DNA from: Symbiodinium natans
Lineage: Eukaryota; Sar; Dinophyceae; Suessiales; Symbiodiniaceae
Assembly (NCBI GenBank): GCA_905221605.1
Contig: CAJNDS010002732.1
Coordinates: forward strand, 89,001-153,000
Direction: 5' to 3'
Length of the DNA stretch: 64,000 bases
Position numbers and translations under genes: made by a program. Numbering within the stretch: the stretch's first letter is position 1; each line of letters begins with the position of its first letter. Positions 9,784 through 21,553 of this stretch are shown piece after piece. Under the pieces are notes generated by a model. It was not told the origin of the DNA and made no database searches. It saw only the letters and a program-made list of their open reading frames with translations.

Positions 9784-10045
9784 TCAGTGGTTCGACTGCA
9801 CATGAGGCAGACAATAGCTCGAAGGCTCCGGTTGTGAGATGCGAGTTCCGCAATTCCTGACCCATGCTGCTTCTGACTGCTTTCCGCGATTCCGCATCCT
9901 GAGGCTGGGACACGAACAGCACGTCTTCAGCTGCAACCTTGCTGGAAGAGGTGTCGATTGTGATCTGAAACCTGGGAAAGTAGGAGCAGTTGCGCAGTGC
10001 GTTCGAGTCTGTCCGACTTGCGCAGGTTCCGGGAACGCTGCCGGG
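9784..10045 (-). CDS. minus-strand exon, unknown
   Basis: The complement reads NALRNCSYFPRFQITIDTSS, SKVAAEDVLFVSQPQDAESR and MGQELRNSHLTTGAFELLSA with about 68 percent GC at third positions, well above the plus-strand alternative (about 57). Boundaries are approximate. The alternation of hydrophobic residues suggests a folded beta-containing domain; family not recognised. Confidence 0.42.
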
Positions 10046-10195
10046 GGCACCGGATTCTATTCGGCCTGTGCACAGCCCGGTGCACAGCACACGGAGATTC
10101 GGCCGGGTGCTTCCTTGTCCTTATCTCTTCTCAAACTCCCGGAGGCTTCAACCTTGCAGTGCACGTTATGCCGCAGAACATCTCGTTGATGGTTT

Positions 10196-10519
10196 ATGTT
10201 TCAGCTGGAGGCCTGGGTGAGATGTGTAGAGCTTCTTGCAGCGGCCATGCACTGCCGACCCTTTGGAGCTTTACGTGGCTCGAAGGTTGGTGGCCTCGCT
10301 GGCACGCAGCTCGAGAGGTGGATTCGTACGATCACCCTGACTCACGCATGGCTACTTCAAGAACAGTCTCAGGAACAGTCAGTCCGCCCTCAGAACCAGA
10401 AACCCTAATTAAACCCTAAACCCGCCTTGTGGCATCCTTGTGCACCTGGCCTTGGGATGCCCCGGAGGTTCAGCTGGACATTCCGAGCCCGGAAGGCAGA
10501 CGAGTGAACCCCGGCTGAG
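10196..10519 (+). CDS. two candidate exons around a telomere-like block, strand uncertain
   Basis: Piece one ends RTITLTHAWLLQEQSQEQSV before CCCTAAA repeat at 10401-10423. Piece two reads LCTWPWDAPEVQLDIPSPEG, RRVNPG and a TGA at 10517-10519. The complementary strand of piece two is also open with equal GC3, so the strand is not settled. Confidence 0.3.
10401..10423 (+). repeat. telomere-like repeat, CCCTAAA sense
   Basis: Three degenerate CCCTAAA units between two open segments. Confidence 0.85.
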
Positions 10520-11040
10520 GTTCAACATTGACATGGGAAGACGACACACCGGTCAGCACGTTCTGTGTTAGAGCCAGTAGGCCAGGGCCCCTGTAATGTT
10601 CTCATCGGAGGTCAGAGGTAGGCTCCTAGAACCTACTCAGACCTACTCGTACCAATACAGTTGGGCCAAAGATTTGTCATGTGGGGCGGGGAATGGAGGA
10701 TTGGGAATGCTTGTCACTGGGCCCTCGAAAAAATGTTGAGGGTGGTCACGAACATGGCGGTTTCGATGTGAATCCACTCCCGGTAAGACCGGACTCTGCA
10801 AGAAAACTTACGGTCTCGGCCCGGAGACTGTGTTCCAAATCTTTGCATCAGCATAAGAAATGTAAAGCAACCTCCCATTCTTCCTCGAGCCCAGAGCCAG
10901 CAGTTCCATAGACACCAGTTGACAATTGGCTCGGCTCACACACATTATGCACTGTGCCCGCAAACTTGGTCTTGAATCTGCGCTGCCGCCAGTCAGCCCA
11001 TCAGTGGCGCCTTGGGTCAGCTGAAGGGGCCTTCTGGAAG

Positions 11041-11203
11041 CAAAGAATCACAATAGTGCGGAAGTGATAAATTGATTCCGGGCGGTCAAGTATAGCCATC
11101 GGTATGCAGATTTGGGGTTTGGTGTCAGTTGGAGTTGCGTAGGAAGTTTCAGAAACAAAGAATCACTATGGTGCAGAAGTGATACTTTGATTCCCGGCGG
11201 TCG
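11041..11203. repeat. dispersed 48-bp direct repeat
   Basis: The segment starting CAAAGAATCACAATAGTGC (11041-11088) recurs at 11156-11203 with roughly eight differences, 115 bases apart. I see no convincing gene in 10.55-11.0 kb; 11.2-11.5 kb has a weak minus-strand frame (EDARKKDGPSLPKTCGSRKT). Confidence 0.7.
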
Positions 11204-12369
11204 CCGATCAACTGATTGGATTGGCTGCCGCACGTTTTGCGGCCAAAAGCCAAACAGACATGTTGCCTTGGAGGGTGGTGGTGGTAGTGAAGAGCTGCGT
11301 CGAAGCACGAACACCCAGTGTAGGGTCCCGTGACATGATCGTGTTTTGCGGGACCCGCAAGTTTTGGGGAGACTGGGGCCGTCTTTCTTCCTTGCATCTT
11401 CAGCGCGCACGTTCAGTACTCGTATGCCACACTGCTCATATTCAGTCTCCGCTTGGCCAGTGCCCTGCACGCGTGAGCTCACAAAAGATGTCACTGTCCA
11501 AGGACACACGCGGCCACTTCTGACCAACGTCTGCTTTTTGGACCAGGTGCCGGCGGGCTTATATATGTAATTTATGCAAAGATTTGCGTGTGTGTGTGTA
11601 TATATACATGTATATACACGCCTAAGATGTGTATTAATATGCAGCATATATAAATCAAATATAAGATATGAATCCACATCGGTGAAAACCGTCGTGCTTG
11701 CCCGTCAGGTGTGGATGACCACGGTGAGGAAGACAGTCTGCTGCAGCAATCTCAGCACTCCATGAAAAGTGGCCTTGGGAATACTGGATCCCTCAATTTA
11801 AATACTTTTGATGACCTTGACTAGTCTATGCGGGCCCATGTTGTTCTGCATAGGCTTCTTCGGTCGTTGCTGTGGCACGCCCAAGGTCACAGGCTTTCAA
11901 GGGCGAACTGGCGGTGTGCGTCTCCTGGCCTGGAGGAGGCGCGGGGAGCATGGAGCAAAGGAGCATCAAGTACCGGGCTAAAAGAGCCCATGGGTCCACG
12001 GTTCTCTGTGTTAATGGCGCAGGACGAGGTGATTTTGTGGTGCCGCCGCCGGCACCATTGAATGCGGAAGGTGGGCTGCTTGGCAGGTTGCTGGCAGGAT
12101 GAATGCAGGATGAGTGCATGGCAGCCTCCGTCTTCTCCAGGCCAACTTGACCACATCAACTTGAAGTGCTTGCCTTCGGCCCAGTTCGCCATTGCTTGCC
12201 ACTGCTCAGCACGACGAAATCTTGAGAACACTGAATCCACCGAGTGGAACGGGTTTGCAACGTAAAGTCTGCAGGCCATGCTTTGGCTCCCGATCTCCAC
12301 TTTCGCAAAAGCAGGCCCAAAAACATCCTGCATCCAAGTCTCCCAGTATTCGCAGTACTTTTTTTCAGT

Positions 12370-12432
12370 ACTATGTGCTGAATCTGTTGAGGAGGACGTG
12401 CCTGAAGAAGAGGCTCAGGAGCGCAGCCAGGG
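12370..12432 (+). CDS. short exon with strong splice signals
   Basis: ACTTTTTTTCAG precedes YYVLNLLRRTCLKKRLRSAA followed by AGG|GTGTCG. Overlapping frames are also open (SVEEDVPEEEAQERSQ). The 11.7-12.8 kb stretch contains several such competing short frames and no recognisable domain. Confidence 0.3.
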
Positions 12433-13493
12433 TGTCGTGTGGTGTTGCTCCTATAGCCGGTTGCGGGTAGTCGCCGTAGGCAGTGCAGTGCAGCGAAGCC
12501 AGGCTCCGGAAGGAAAGACGTCTGCAGACTTCCCGGGGCTCAAGGCGCAACGTTGAACTCTGCGGGGGATATGGCGACATAGAGAAGCAAGACTTGGCGA
12601 ATCGTCGCGACTTCAAGGGCCCAGACGCAGCGCGGCTTGAAGAAGCGCACCTGTGTGTCGCACCCAGCTGCTCGAGTCTCCAGGCAACCGTGCAAAGTTC
12701 CGCCATTTGCGGTGTTCAGGGCTTCTTCACATCTGGATTAAGCAGCTCTGCAAACACTCGCCTTGTGACCAGCATGTGCAGCATGGGGCCTTACATGTGA
12801 GGCGACCGTCGAATAGACTACCATAGACTATCCAGCCGCGCCGATGAGTACAGGCTACTATAGGATTTGTTGCGCCAGAGTTTTTCGAGTGCATGTTGTG
12901 CCGATCACGCCGAAGTACTGGCGAGGAAGTTTGTCACCATCAAGAGTTGCAAAACGGGTCCCACTTCATGCATTAAAGGCTACGAAAGCATCTTGCAAAA
13001 GCGGCCAAAGCCAAAGTGAGTCGGCTGTCTGTTGTTGACACTCGTGACTCAATTGAGGTCGCCGCCGCCTTGCGGCTAGCCAGGACTTGCAGGCATCGGT
13101 GGTTGCAAACTCTCAGGTCCTGGGCAAATCCCACCCAAAACATGGGCCCGGGCCCTTGGAGCTTGCACTTTTCCGGGACCATTCTCTCCTCCTGAAAGCC
13201 TCAAAGCCCAGGTTTGAGGGCCCGAAACCGAAAAAGCAGCTACGAAGGATCGAAGTGGGAAGCTCCCCTCTCGACAGGCTGGCCTTACACAGCGTGGTCT
13301 GCGAGTGGCGAAGTTGCTGCAGCGAGAAGAGCGGGCAGGCCAGCGTATGTCAGTGTGCTGAAGCCTAAGTGCTAAAGCCTGAAAACCCTTGACCCCCGGT
13401 CAGGCCTAGCTGGTGCAACAAAATCCTTGAACCTTGAGCAACGTGCGTAGTCCCTGCAGTGCGTCTTCCAGTCAGCTAGGCGGACTTAGGGTT

Positions 13494-13550
13494 CCCTAAA
13501 CCCTAAACCCTAAACCCTAAAGCCTAAACTCCAAACCCCTAAAAACAACC
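13494..13550 (+). repeat. telomere-like repeat, CCCTAAA sense
   Basis: CCCTAAA units, degenerating to right (AGCCTAAACTCC). Left border of an exon-sized island. Confidence 0.9.
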
Positions 13551-13689
13551 CTTGAGTGTCATGGATCCAAAGCTTGGCTAGTGGACAAGCGTTCGGAAGG
13601 AATGGACAGCGAACGGCTCCTGGTCCCGGGTCTCGAAAGCGAGGCAGAGAAAGGGTCCTGACAAATCTGGGGCCCGAGGGATGGAGGTT
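13551..13689. CDS. exon-like island between opposed telomere-like blocks, strand unresolved
   Basis: Plus-strand reading gives SKAWLVDKRSEGMDSERLLV to a TGA at 13660-13662; minus-strand reading after TTTGTCAG gives DPFSASLSRPGTRSRSLSIP to a TGA. GC3 does not separate them. The island is bounded by CCCTAAA on the left and TTTAGGG on the right, like the islands at 8158, 24259 and 31115. Confidence 0.35.
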
Positions 13690-13756
13690 CGGGTTTAGGG
13701 TGTAGGGTCTATCTGTAAGGTTAGGCTTAGGGTTTGAGGTTTAGGGGTTAGGGGGA
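13690..13756 (-). repeat. telomere-like repeat, TTTAGGG sense
   Basis: Degenerate GGGTTTAGGGTGTAGGG units, right border of the 13.55-13.69 kb island. Confidence 0.85.
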
Positions 13757-14184
13757 AGACAACCGCCCATGGTGAGGTGAAGAAGGAGACGCAAGAGAAG
13801 CAGGAGAAGGAGGCAGCTGACACAAAAGCCGGAAAGATAAAGGAAAGCGTGCACCATGCCTCCAGCAAGCTGCACGAGTTCGATTTTGATTTTGTTCTTG
13901 TTTTGCTTTCCTTCGCTAGAGTCGGTCATGAAGCAAAATCCCGCGGCTCGCTCTTGATCTGAATCTCAGGTATCAGATGGACTTCCGCAAGAGGAGTCCA
14001 AACTGAATTGGCAGCCAACGAACATGTCTTCCTTGGAAAATGCCGTCGGCCGATGAGGCAGTGACGTGTGTGCACTTAGGATTGAGGAGAGGACTCGCAA
14101 GATGGCCATGGTGAAGACCCATATGTCCTACAAGAGCCTCTCGGATGCAGGGAGGAGCAACTCGCGTGATCTTCGCCAGCAACA

Positions 14185-14250
14185 GGACACCCTTGTGCAA
14201 CTTGTGCACGCCTTGGTGCAACGTGTGCACCTTGTGCAACTTGCGACGAC
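14185..14250. repeat. TTGTGCAAC short tandem repeat
   Basis: Irregular repeats of CTTGTGCAACTTGTGCAC. Read on the plus strand they give LVQLVHALVQRVHLVQL, on the minus strand AQVAQGAHVAP; both look like chance products of the repeat. The surrounding 13.8-15.0 kb holds competing minus-strand frames (ALGLEDPLEALQQPYQ) and no recognised domain. Confidence 0.6.
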
Positions 14251-15099
14251 AAGGCATAGTGCGGGAGTATGGGGAGGAGGCGGAGGAGGGCAATTTGATG
14301 GAGCACCTTGGATGGAGAGTCATAAGAGTCATGGTGATGAACTTGAGCTCCAGAGCTGCCGGGTCGCTTGGTAAGGCTGCTGGAGCGCTTCCAGCGGATC
14401 TTCCAGCCCAAGCGCACGTTGCGGCCCACCGGTGCGCGGAGGAGATTTGAGAGCAGCGTGAAGAGCATTCGGGCTTCTTGGCAGGCAGTTCCACCACGCA
14501 GTCACCACGTGATGTGTTGATGTTTCCACTTGTGATGCCAAGGTCCACATATCAGTCGCCAAGGTGTATGATGTGCCGGTCTTAAACGGCCGCATCCGCA
14601 GCACCGAAGATCTTCGCGGGGATGCGGACACAAGGCGCCACTGCGCTGGCAGCAGCAAGAAGTGCAAGCTGCACCTCCTCCACCGTTGGGAGGCCAGCCT
14701 TCGCCGTACACAGCTGTGAGTAGTTGAGCAACTGCAGCACGTTGTAACAGGCAGAGGGGCTGGATGATTGGTGTCGATATTGAGGGCGCCCAATGGGCAA
14801 CTTCTTCCTCCCAGTTTGTGGGAGGCTTGCCTGGCTTGCAGACGTATGGTGGAGCTGGGGGCCAATTCACGGCAGGCCCGCAGCAAAGGTAGCTCACTTC
14901 TCCACGCAGCCTTAAACGCTTGTTTTCTGCATGTTGCAGGTGGGTTTCCACGACCCCAACACATAGGGAGCCCTCTCATTGGCTCTTCCGAGGGTGTGTC
15001 GCCACCTCAGGCTGCAAATCGTAGCCTTGCTTTGAGTTGCCCTCTGTACCGAGGTTTGGGGCCATTCCCGCCGGAATACAGAGCCAGCAACTACCGGAG

Positions 15100-15720
15100 A
15101 TCGTGATCGAGATGACTCTTCAGGAGTCATCCATGCGTTCGTGCTCAAGCCTTCTGACCATTTCACTGGCGCAGGACTTCCATGGGAATCTTCTCTTCAA
15201 GCGAACCGAGCGGGCTCAGCAATCTACTGACCCAGCAGCTCTTTTGCAAGACTCGGCGCAGCCACCTCGACTGTCGAAGTTCTTGCACAAAGCCACATCC
15301 AGTAACCACAAGTCACAAGACGCTCACCAGACACCTATCTGTTTCAGGACATCAACCAGATTCTGGAGCTACCGCTTCACGCAGCCGGCACTGCGGGCAA
15401 GGAGGAACTCACCCAAGAAAATTTGTGGCGGACTCGGTCTGGTCTGAGATTCCAAAGATCTTCCAAGATGGATGGGCTTGGACTCCCTTGCCTTAGCAAG
15501 GATCAAGTACAGCGGCGAGCTCACCATCAACGTGTTCGACCTTTGTTTGCAGTTCGCTTGGCGCCTTCGGACTTTGCGAGGGGCGACCGGGAGGAGGTGC
15601 AACTTGACATGCTCAGGATGAACTGTCGCAAAGACTGCCCGGAAGTGGCCAAGACTTTCGAGTTCGAACGCAACTGCGCACTCAAGCTGCAAGGGAGATG
15701 TGGCACCAGGGGCCCACTGA
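15100..15720 (+). CDS. probable multi-exon gene, unknown
   Basis: Open protein-like segments follow one another on the plus strand: NLLFKRTERAQQSTDPAALL (about 15190-15315); DINQILELPLHAAGTAGKEE after GTTTCAG (from 15348), then LTQENLWRTRSG; and REEVQLDMLRMNCRKDCPEV, AKTFEFERNCALKLQGRCG (about 15590-15700). A competing frame at 15472-15580 reads SLALARIKYSGELTINVFDL. Exon borders are not fixed. No domain identified. Confidence 0.4.
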
Positions 15721-16195
15721 ACAGCACAGTGCAGCTGGAGCCAAGGCCATCTTGGGAAATTCGTGTTGCCATGGGATACTCTGTATGCTGCCAAATGCAG
15801 CGTGAAGGGGCATTTTCGTGTAGATCAGTCCGGTGCTCAGAGCCACTGCTCGGCACTGCTCGGGCTGCTGTGCAAGGCTCGCGCATGTGACGGAACAAGG
15901 CACGCAGTTCTCTTCGGATACCGCCCGAAGACTGAGAAGCAAAACATTCTTCCAGTGGCAGCGCAACCTCCCGAAGGCCCGACAATGTCCGTCAATCTTG
16001 CTGCTTGACATGTTGGCTCTGTTTGTGCGGGGAGGCACACCGGTTCCTCCACCCCCGCCAACCAGCAGCCAAGTGCAAGCAAAGGCGATGTCCCTTGGCC
16101 TAGAGGCCGCTGCCTCAGGCATTGCACAAGCATGCCCTGGCTGGAGCTTGCACATTCCGTGAAGGATGGAGCTGTGCAATCCTTACTCCTTGAGG

Positions 16196-16405
16196 TCACA
16201 GTGGATCCTCCCCTCGAGCATCCGACGCGAGCCATGCCTGCACATGATCTGCAGGGTGGAAGACCGTCGCAGGGTCAACAATTGCGTCGAATGTTGCTGG
16301 CAAGGAGTTCAGCCTCAGATCACCCTGGGGAAGGAGCCGAACATGATGCTCAAACATGTTCAGATGCTTGGCCGCGATGGTGCTTTGTGTTGGTTCGAAG
16401 TTGGC
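16196..16405 (-). CDS. C-terminal exon, minus strand, unknown
   Basis: After AATTACCAG the complement reads ANFEPTQSTIAAKHLNMFEH, HVRLLPQGDLRLNSLPATFD, AIVDPATVFHPADHVQAWLA and ends at TGA (16198-16196). 69 residues, GC3 about 62 percent, with an even spread of hydrophobic and charged residues. The plus-strand frames across it are less balanced. No family recognised. Confidence 0.5.
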   Translation of the reverse strand, partial: ANFEPTQSTIAAKHLNMFEHHVRLLPQGDLRLNSLPATFDAIVDPATVFHPADHVQAWLASDARGEDPL

Positions 16406-16769
16406 CTGGTAATTTGGCAAGTGGGCATGTCGCAAGGAAGTGGCACGATTCGCTCAAGTCACGGCGCGATTCGCGCCGCTCGGTGCGTGACCATCTTTTT
16501 AGAAGTGACAAGCTTCCGGAGCTCGTCACTACCTCACCCTGTCATGACGGCTGCATAATGCCCAAGGCCATAAACGGCCTAATGTTTCAACCTTCCGGGC
16601 AAGTTAGGTATCTTGGCATTGGGCACCGACGTGGACGGACGCTCGCGTCTGATCTGCCGGTTTATTCGGCCGCAGAAGCCGCCAGACATCCTGCCTGAAA
16701 ATCCTTTTGCAATTGCGGCTTGGCAACATAGACATACATAGACCGTCATGAGACGACTGACGCCAATGG

Positions 16770-17030
16770 GTGGCGACTGCATGTGGATCGTGCTTGAGAC
16801 GTGTTCAGCGACGCATCGCTCAGGAAATGGCTGCGAGGTACGTATCGTTGATCCCCACACTTCAGGCAGCTCGACCGGCTGTTGCGGTAAAGCGGGAAGC
16901 AGCTGCTCAAGGGCAGAGAGATCTCACGAAAGACAGAAGTGGAGACAGTAGGGGCGAGCAGCAAACACCCAGACTTGTCGACGGCGCCTTTTCGGAGTCC
17001 GTTTGGGGGGGAGCAAATTTGGATTGCTGA
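16770..17030 (+). CDS. exon encoding an Ala/Arg-rich helix and polar tail
   Basis: The frame reads RRVQRRIAQEMAARYVSLIP, TLQAARPAVAVKREAAAQGQ, RDLTKDRSGDSRGEQQTPRL and stops at TGA 17028-17030. A long charged helix followed by a disordered tail is implied. The upstream border is not defined (no in-frame ATG nearby). A minus-strand frame over the same stretch (EKNPKKSPSAIQICS) is weaker. Function unknown. Confidence 0.45.
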   Translation: MATACGSCLRRVQRRIAQEMAARYVSLIPTLQAARPAVAVKREAAAQGQRDLTKDRSGDSRGEQQTPRLVDGAFSESVWGGANLDC

Positions 17031-17971
17031 GGGACTCTTCTTTGGATTCTTTTCCAAGACTTTGACTTCTCGCTGTAGTGAGAACACTTACTCTGCGCAA
17101 GTTGCGCGCTCTTGTGATGGTCTGGCGAAGTAGTGAGAGAAGAAGCAGGGAGGTAGGGTAGTGTGAATGTGGTGCGGGTGAGGGCATGTGAGGGTTCAAG
17201 CGGCGTTCAATCATTTCAATCAGGGCTAGTCGGGTTGTGACAGGTGGACCTTAACTCGTCAGTTTCCACCATTCAACTTGACCCTGGCACATCTGACTTT
17301 CGGGAAATGTGTGGGTGCTGCATAGATTGGCATGAGATGCTTGCATCATGGTCATTTCACTCATGCCACATCTAGGCCGCCAGACAAGTCTGCGTGTGCG
17401 TCAGCACCTGGAACCTCTCAGGACAATGAGATGTGGAATGTGGACGACTTGTGGCAGCAAGCTTTGTCCAGCTTGGTTGGGTGGCGTGCTGTGGCATGAA
17501 TCTGACTGTAGAAGGCGTGGTGTCTGGCAATGCCCAGGTGCACTGACCAGGAGTTTCTCGACATCCAGTGCGGAGATTGGGAGGAAACTCTGTGAAGCGT
17601 TCGCAAAGGCCACGATTCTAGGTCTGCTCGTGCCAGGAGCACTGCATACTGCTGTGCAACTTCTTCAACTACATCGACCGCTATCGCCGCGAATGCGTAG
17701 GTGCAACCTTGTGTGATCCCACAAGGCTCATGATAGATCAGTAGGTTCCGACAAGACCCCAAGGAGGGTACAGCACAAGCGACATCCAGCACCGGGCCTC
17801 GGCAGTTGGGATGCGCCCGGGCCCACGAGTCCCTATATATTTGAGCCCGGTGCCGAAGCAAGGTCGTACTGCGTGATCTGCGATTTGGTGCCGGAGGGGG
17901 AAGCTGTGGTGGTGTTGCGGATGGCACTCCTGGCAAACTGGTATAGATTTGGCTTGCCGATGCTCATAATG

Positions 17972-17986
17972 CCCCCCCCCCCCCCC
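17972..17986. repeat. poly-C tract
   Basis: Fifteen consecutive C between weakly open segments. I see no supported gene in 17.1-18.3 kb. Confidence 0.95.
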
Positions 17987-18397
17987 ACTGCCAGGACAGA
18001 CAGTCCGGGAACTGTGAGTTTTGGCACGCGCTCAAGGGCAGATGCGCTTCGGCTTGAATGTGTGTGGAAGCTTGTGGTAGCTCTCCAAATAGCACCTGAT
18101 TTTTGTTTTGCGATGGTAAACCAGGTCATTTCTTGCCAGCAGCTGCCCAGAAGCGGCGTGCATACCTTACCAGGGGCATGTGCTTTAGCAGCTGCTCCGT
18201 GAGGTGTGCCGTGGCATTGCTGTAGCATGCAAGTGCCACCCATACAAACATACAAGCTTGAGCTTGGTTGCCTGTCACGCTGCAAGATGACGGCTTCAAG
18301 ATGACCCCTGCTAGAGCGACGGCAAAAGGCCATGGTGTTGTTTTACCTGGGGACAAGATGAGAACGGCGTGACCGTTCTCCACTGCGCAAAAGCCGG

Positions 18398-20763
18398 ATG
18401 CAAGCCTGGGCTCCTGCTTCTCTTCCCTCTCGGCTACCGCCATGCCAGCGTATCCTCAGGCGCCCGACGTTTTTCGCAGGAAAGGGAAGGCCGGGAAGGC
18501 AGAGCGGAGCTCTGGTGAGACGGGCACAGGGAGAGGCTCCAAAGCTTGGTCCAGTAACCCTGTGGACGCTGCTCGCCATCTCCTGCCTGAACCTCATGAG
18601 CTTTACGGCGATGTACCCCATCACGCCCAAGCTCATGAAGCGCTACGCCATGAAGTCCGAGATCGGGGTCGGCTTGGTGGCCTCATCCTTTGCCCTGGGC
18701 CGCTTTCTCACCACATCTTGCTGGCCGTGCCTTGGCATTAAACAATCGCCCCTAACCTGCCACAGAAGAGCCCTTCAAGAGCCGTGTTTCATCGCTTTAA
18801 AGGGCACTCCTCTGTCATCCTTGGGTCCTTGTGGGCTCATCTGCATCTGAGGATTCTGAGCGACTTCGTCGGCCGCCGCAAGGTGCTCTTCATCGCTTTG
18901 CTTGGAGGTGTCCTGGGCTCGACACTCCAGGGCCTGGCCATCGCGCGCCTTGGGGAGAAGTTTTCAAGGGCGCTGTGCGAAAGAGGCGCCAGACTCATGT
19001 AGTCTCGCATAGACAACCTACATAGGTTGGGAAGTGCCTTTCAGGTTCCGCTTGGGTTCAGCCAGAAGTAATGCTGACGGAGGCTGCAGCAGATCACTTG
19101 CTACGCCTAGTGCCCAGCGCAGTCATTTGAAAACCTGGACGGCGCACGAACGCCAGTGGGGCGTTGTTCGAAGCTGTTTCAGATCGGGCGGGGATAATGC
19201 CGCAATGCCGCAAACGAGTTTGACTTCCCATGCCGAACCCCAGTTGAAGTCCATGAGATCCATTTCATGAGCGTAGGAGCGGACACATGACATGGAATGC
19301 TTGACAAGTCTCCCTTTTGATTGTAGATGATGTGAGATGTGACCGTGCTTTTGAGACGTAGCTAAACCTAGGTGCTGTTGGCCGTTTGCAACTTTCCTCA
19401 TCGCCACCTGGCTTTGACGCAGCCAGCTTGAGAGTCTGCACGTACCCTGGTACAGCTGAGGTCAGGGGCGTGTCCGGAATGTTCAGCGGAATCGTGCCCG
19501 TGGTAAAAGCATATATTGTGGATGCTTTCGACGCAGAGGAGGTGCCCAAGGTCTTGGCCTACCGTGCCTTGGCGCAATCAGCTGCAAGAGTGGCTCACGT
19601 CATGAATCTGCGCGGAGGCTTGCTGTCTTGCTGTTCGCGCACTCTCGAAGCAACACCATGCCTCTGAGGAGAAGCTGCTGGTACGATGGCGCCCCTTGGA
19701 TGATGATCGCCTGTGCCGCCCTATAAAGCTTGAGCACGAGTAGCAGGCAGAGACCGTGTCCTTTTTTGTCTTGTCTTGTGGCTCTTTGCAGAGGTTTATC
19801 ATTGGCCCAGCTCTTGGGGGAGCTCTGGCTTCGAGGATGCCAACTTAAAGAACATGTAGAAGACAAGATCATATCATTCCATATCTTGTACTATGTATAC
19901 AAAGACATGACCACACATTCGCATATTTTGCAAAGCTCGGGCACAAGTGTGAGTCGTTCAGGACGCTCTCAGCCCCAATGTTCTTCTCAGCCTTGTCGGG
20001 CGCCCTCGCGGCTGCCTTGGCGCTTAAAGTACTCCCGGAACCAACCCAGCGAAGGACCTTGTGCTGGTGATGTTGCTTTGAAGCTGCTTGCTGGAATTGC
20101 ACCCGTTGGCAGAGCCCGCCCTTCACACTGACAGCTTGGTGCCAGGAGCACAAATGGGCCAAAGAAGTCCATCACTTCGGCTGGGACCAGATCTCCCGTG
20201 CTGGCTGTTCCGCGTCCCCACATTTCACGGCACTGCGGCCTTGCGAGACAGCCCGTTGCAGCCTAGGTGACGTTGCTCTTCTGCTCGTTTGTGTGGGCCT
20301 GCACAAGGACCTTCCGTGCTTGTGGAGGACAGTTGTCGTGATGCAGCCGCAGCCGAGAGAGTCGAAGACAGGACATGTTTTCATGCTTACTTTCCTCTCC
20401 TCCTCGCGCGCCGGTATGCACTTCCTCTTACGAACATGGGAGCCGTTCGAGCCTCAGCCGTTGCTTGTTTCGCAGGCAATGTGCTGATGTAAGACCGCGA
20501 CAGTCCAGGTGCTCACGGGCATCTCCTTGACAGTCGCAGCCGAGCCCCGTTGGCAGTTACTCCCTCCCATGTCAGTGTTCAGCCGGGCTCTGCTTCCCAA
20601 TCTGCCAGTGCAACCGAAAACGAAGTACAGTATCTCCGAGGTGCAGATTGCCGGGTTTGAGCGTTGTCGACGGAGACATGGGCTGGAGATCACCATGGTC
20701 CTGGGTGCATTGCTGGTTGTGGCTGGGCTGGGCCTCGTGCTTAAACAAAGGGACATGCACTGA
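18398..20763 (+). CDS. Major Facilitator Superfamily transporter
   Basis: Spliced gene recognised from MFS signatures. Exon 1 (18398-18726) starts at ATG with a basic N-terminal extension (RILRRPTFFAGKGR), then helix 1 (TLWTLLAISCLNLMSFTAMY) and helix 2 entry (GVGLVASSFALGRFLTTSCW). Exon 2 (from 18852) joins in phase and gives the loop 2-3 hallmark ILSDFVGRRKVLFIALLGG. Exon 3 (about 19461-19587) reads RGVSGMFSGIVPVVKAYIVD. Exon 4 (about 19792-19841) reads RFIIGPALGGALAS, the helix 5 motif. Exon 5 (about 19973-20050) reads PMFFSALSGALAAALALKVL, then PEPT. A C-terminal segment near 20690-20763 (VLGALLVVAGLGLVLKQRD) may be the last helix. The sequence resembles TetA/MFSD10-like drug:H+ antiporters. 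Several middle helices are missing or unlocated, and donors of exons 3 and 4 are not clean GT. Confidence 0.7.
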
Positions 20764-20789
20764 AGTAGTAGAGAAGCGCGCATGTCGCA

Positions 20790-21270
20790 TGTTTTCGTCT
20801 GTAGAATTGGGTTCTTTTGAGTGCCAGAGAGGTGCCCTCTTCTGCCTGCCTGTTTATACTTCCCTCGCCGGTGTCTTCACCTGTGGTGCCATTTACGGCG
20901 CAGGCTCCCTGGAATGCAGTGGGCACCTTGCTTTGCGGTTTGTTTCGGCATGTGAACACTTTCAGCCTCTAAGTGATGAGTGAGCATGTCAAACATCGGG
21001 AAGTGCTGAAACACGAAAAGCTCTTGGGACTTCCTCCCTCCGCCCCCCCCCCCCCTCCTATCCCCCCTCCCCCTTCCTTCTCCCCCCTGTCCTCCCTGTT
21101 TTTGCTCACCCGGGGCCGCTCTTTTATGAGCCCCTCGCCCCATGGATATGCCAAAGTCCAGTCTTGGGTGTCTTGGGCCACAATGCAGGTTGCGCGGCTC
21201 GGCTTTGTTACAGCGAGGGGAAAAGAGACCCTTCCGAAAACGTACAATTGTGGAGATTGCTGGAGCCATT
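20790..21270. other. 3' flank of the transporter with C-rich tract
   Basis: Contains a short open hydrophobic frame (PVYTSLAGVFTCGAIYGAG), a C-rich block at 21043-21090 and a weakly open stretch at 21140-21378 (IVEIAGAIFNWGFGALFERL). None is strong enough to call as a gene. Confidence 0.3.
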
Positions 21271-21537
21271 TTTAATTGGGGTTTCGGAGCCCTTTTTGAA
21301 AGACTTTTCGAGCCTGTGTGGACCCTTTGGGAGCCGCGGAATGAGGGTTGGGTATTCTCAGCACTCCGAGCCCTGTAATTTCGAGGGATGGGCGGGGGGG
21401 TCCCGGAAACCGAGGCTGCGCGCTTGTCTCACCAGCTCTGCCCTCGCTCCTGGTACAGACGGCTCCTGAAGGTCGTTGCGGGGCTCTCTTGGGCAGCCTG
21501 GCTAAGCACACCCCTCGCAAACATCCCTCGGGCATGG

Positions 21538-21553
21538 CCCCCCCCCCCCCCCC
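21538..21553. repeat. poly-C tract
   Basis: Sixteen C followed by AAAGC. No supported gene in 21.4-22.0 kb; a 26-bp unit CAGGTACGTCATCGACATAG is duplicated at 21671 and 21700. Confidence 0.9.

Noticed and set aside
15466-15500. GLDSL-like acyl-carrier-protein attachment motif
   Set aside because: The words around it (IKYSGELTINVFDL) do not fit an ACP helix pattern and no PKS or NRPS domain is nearby.
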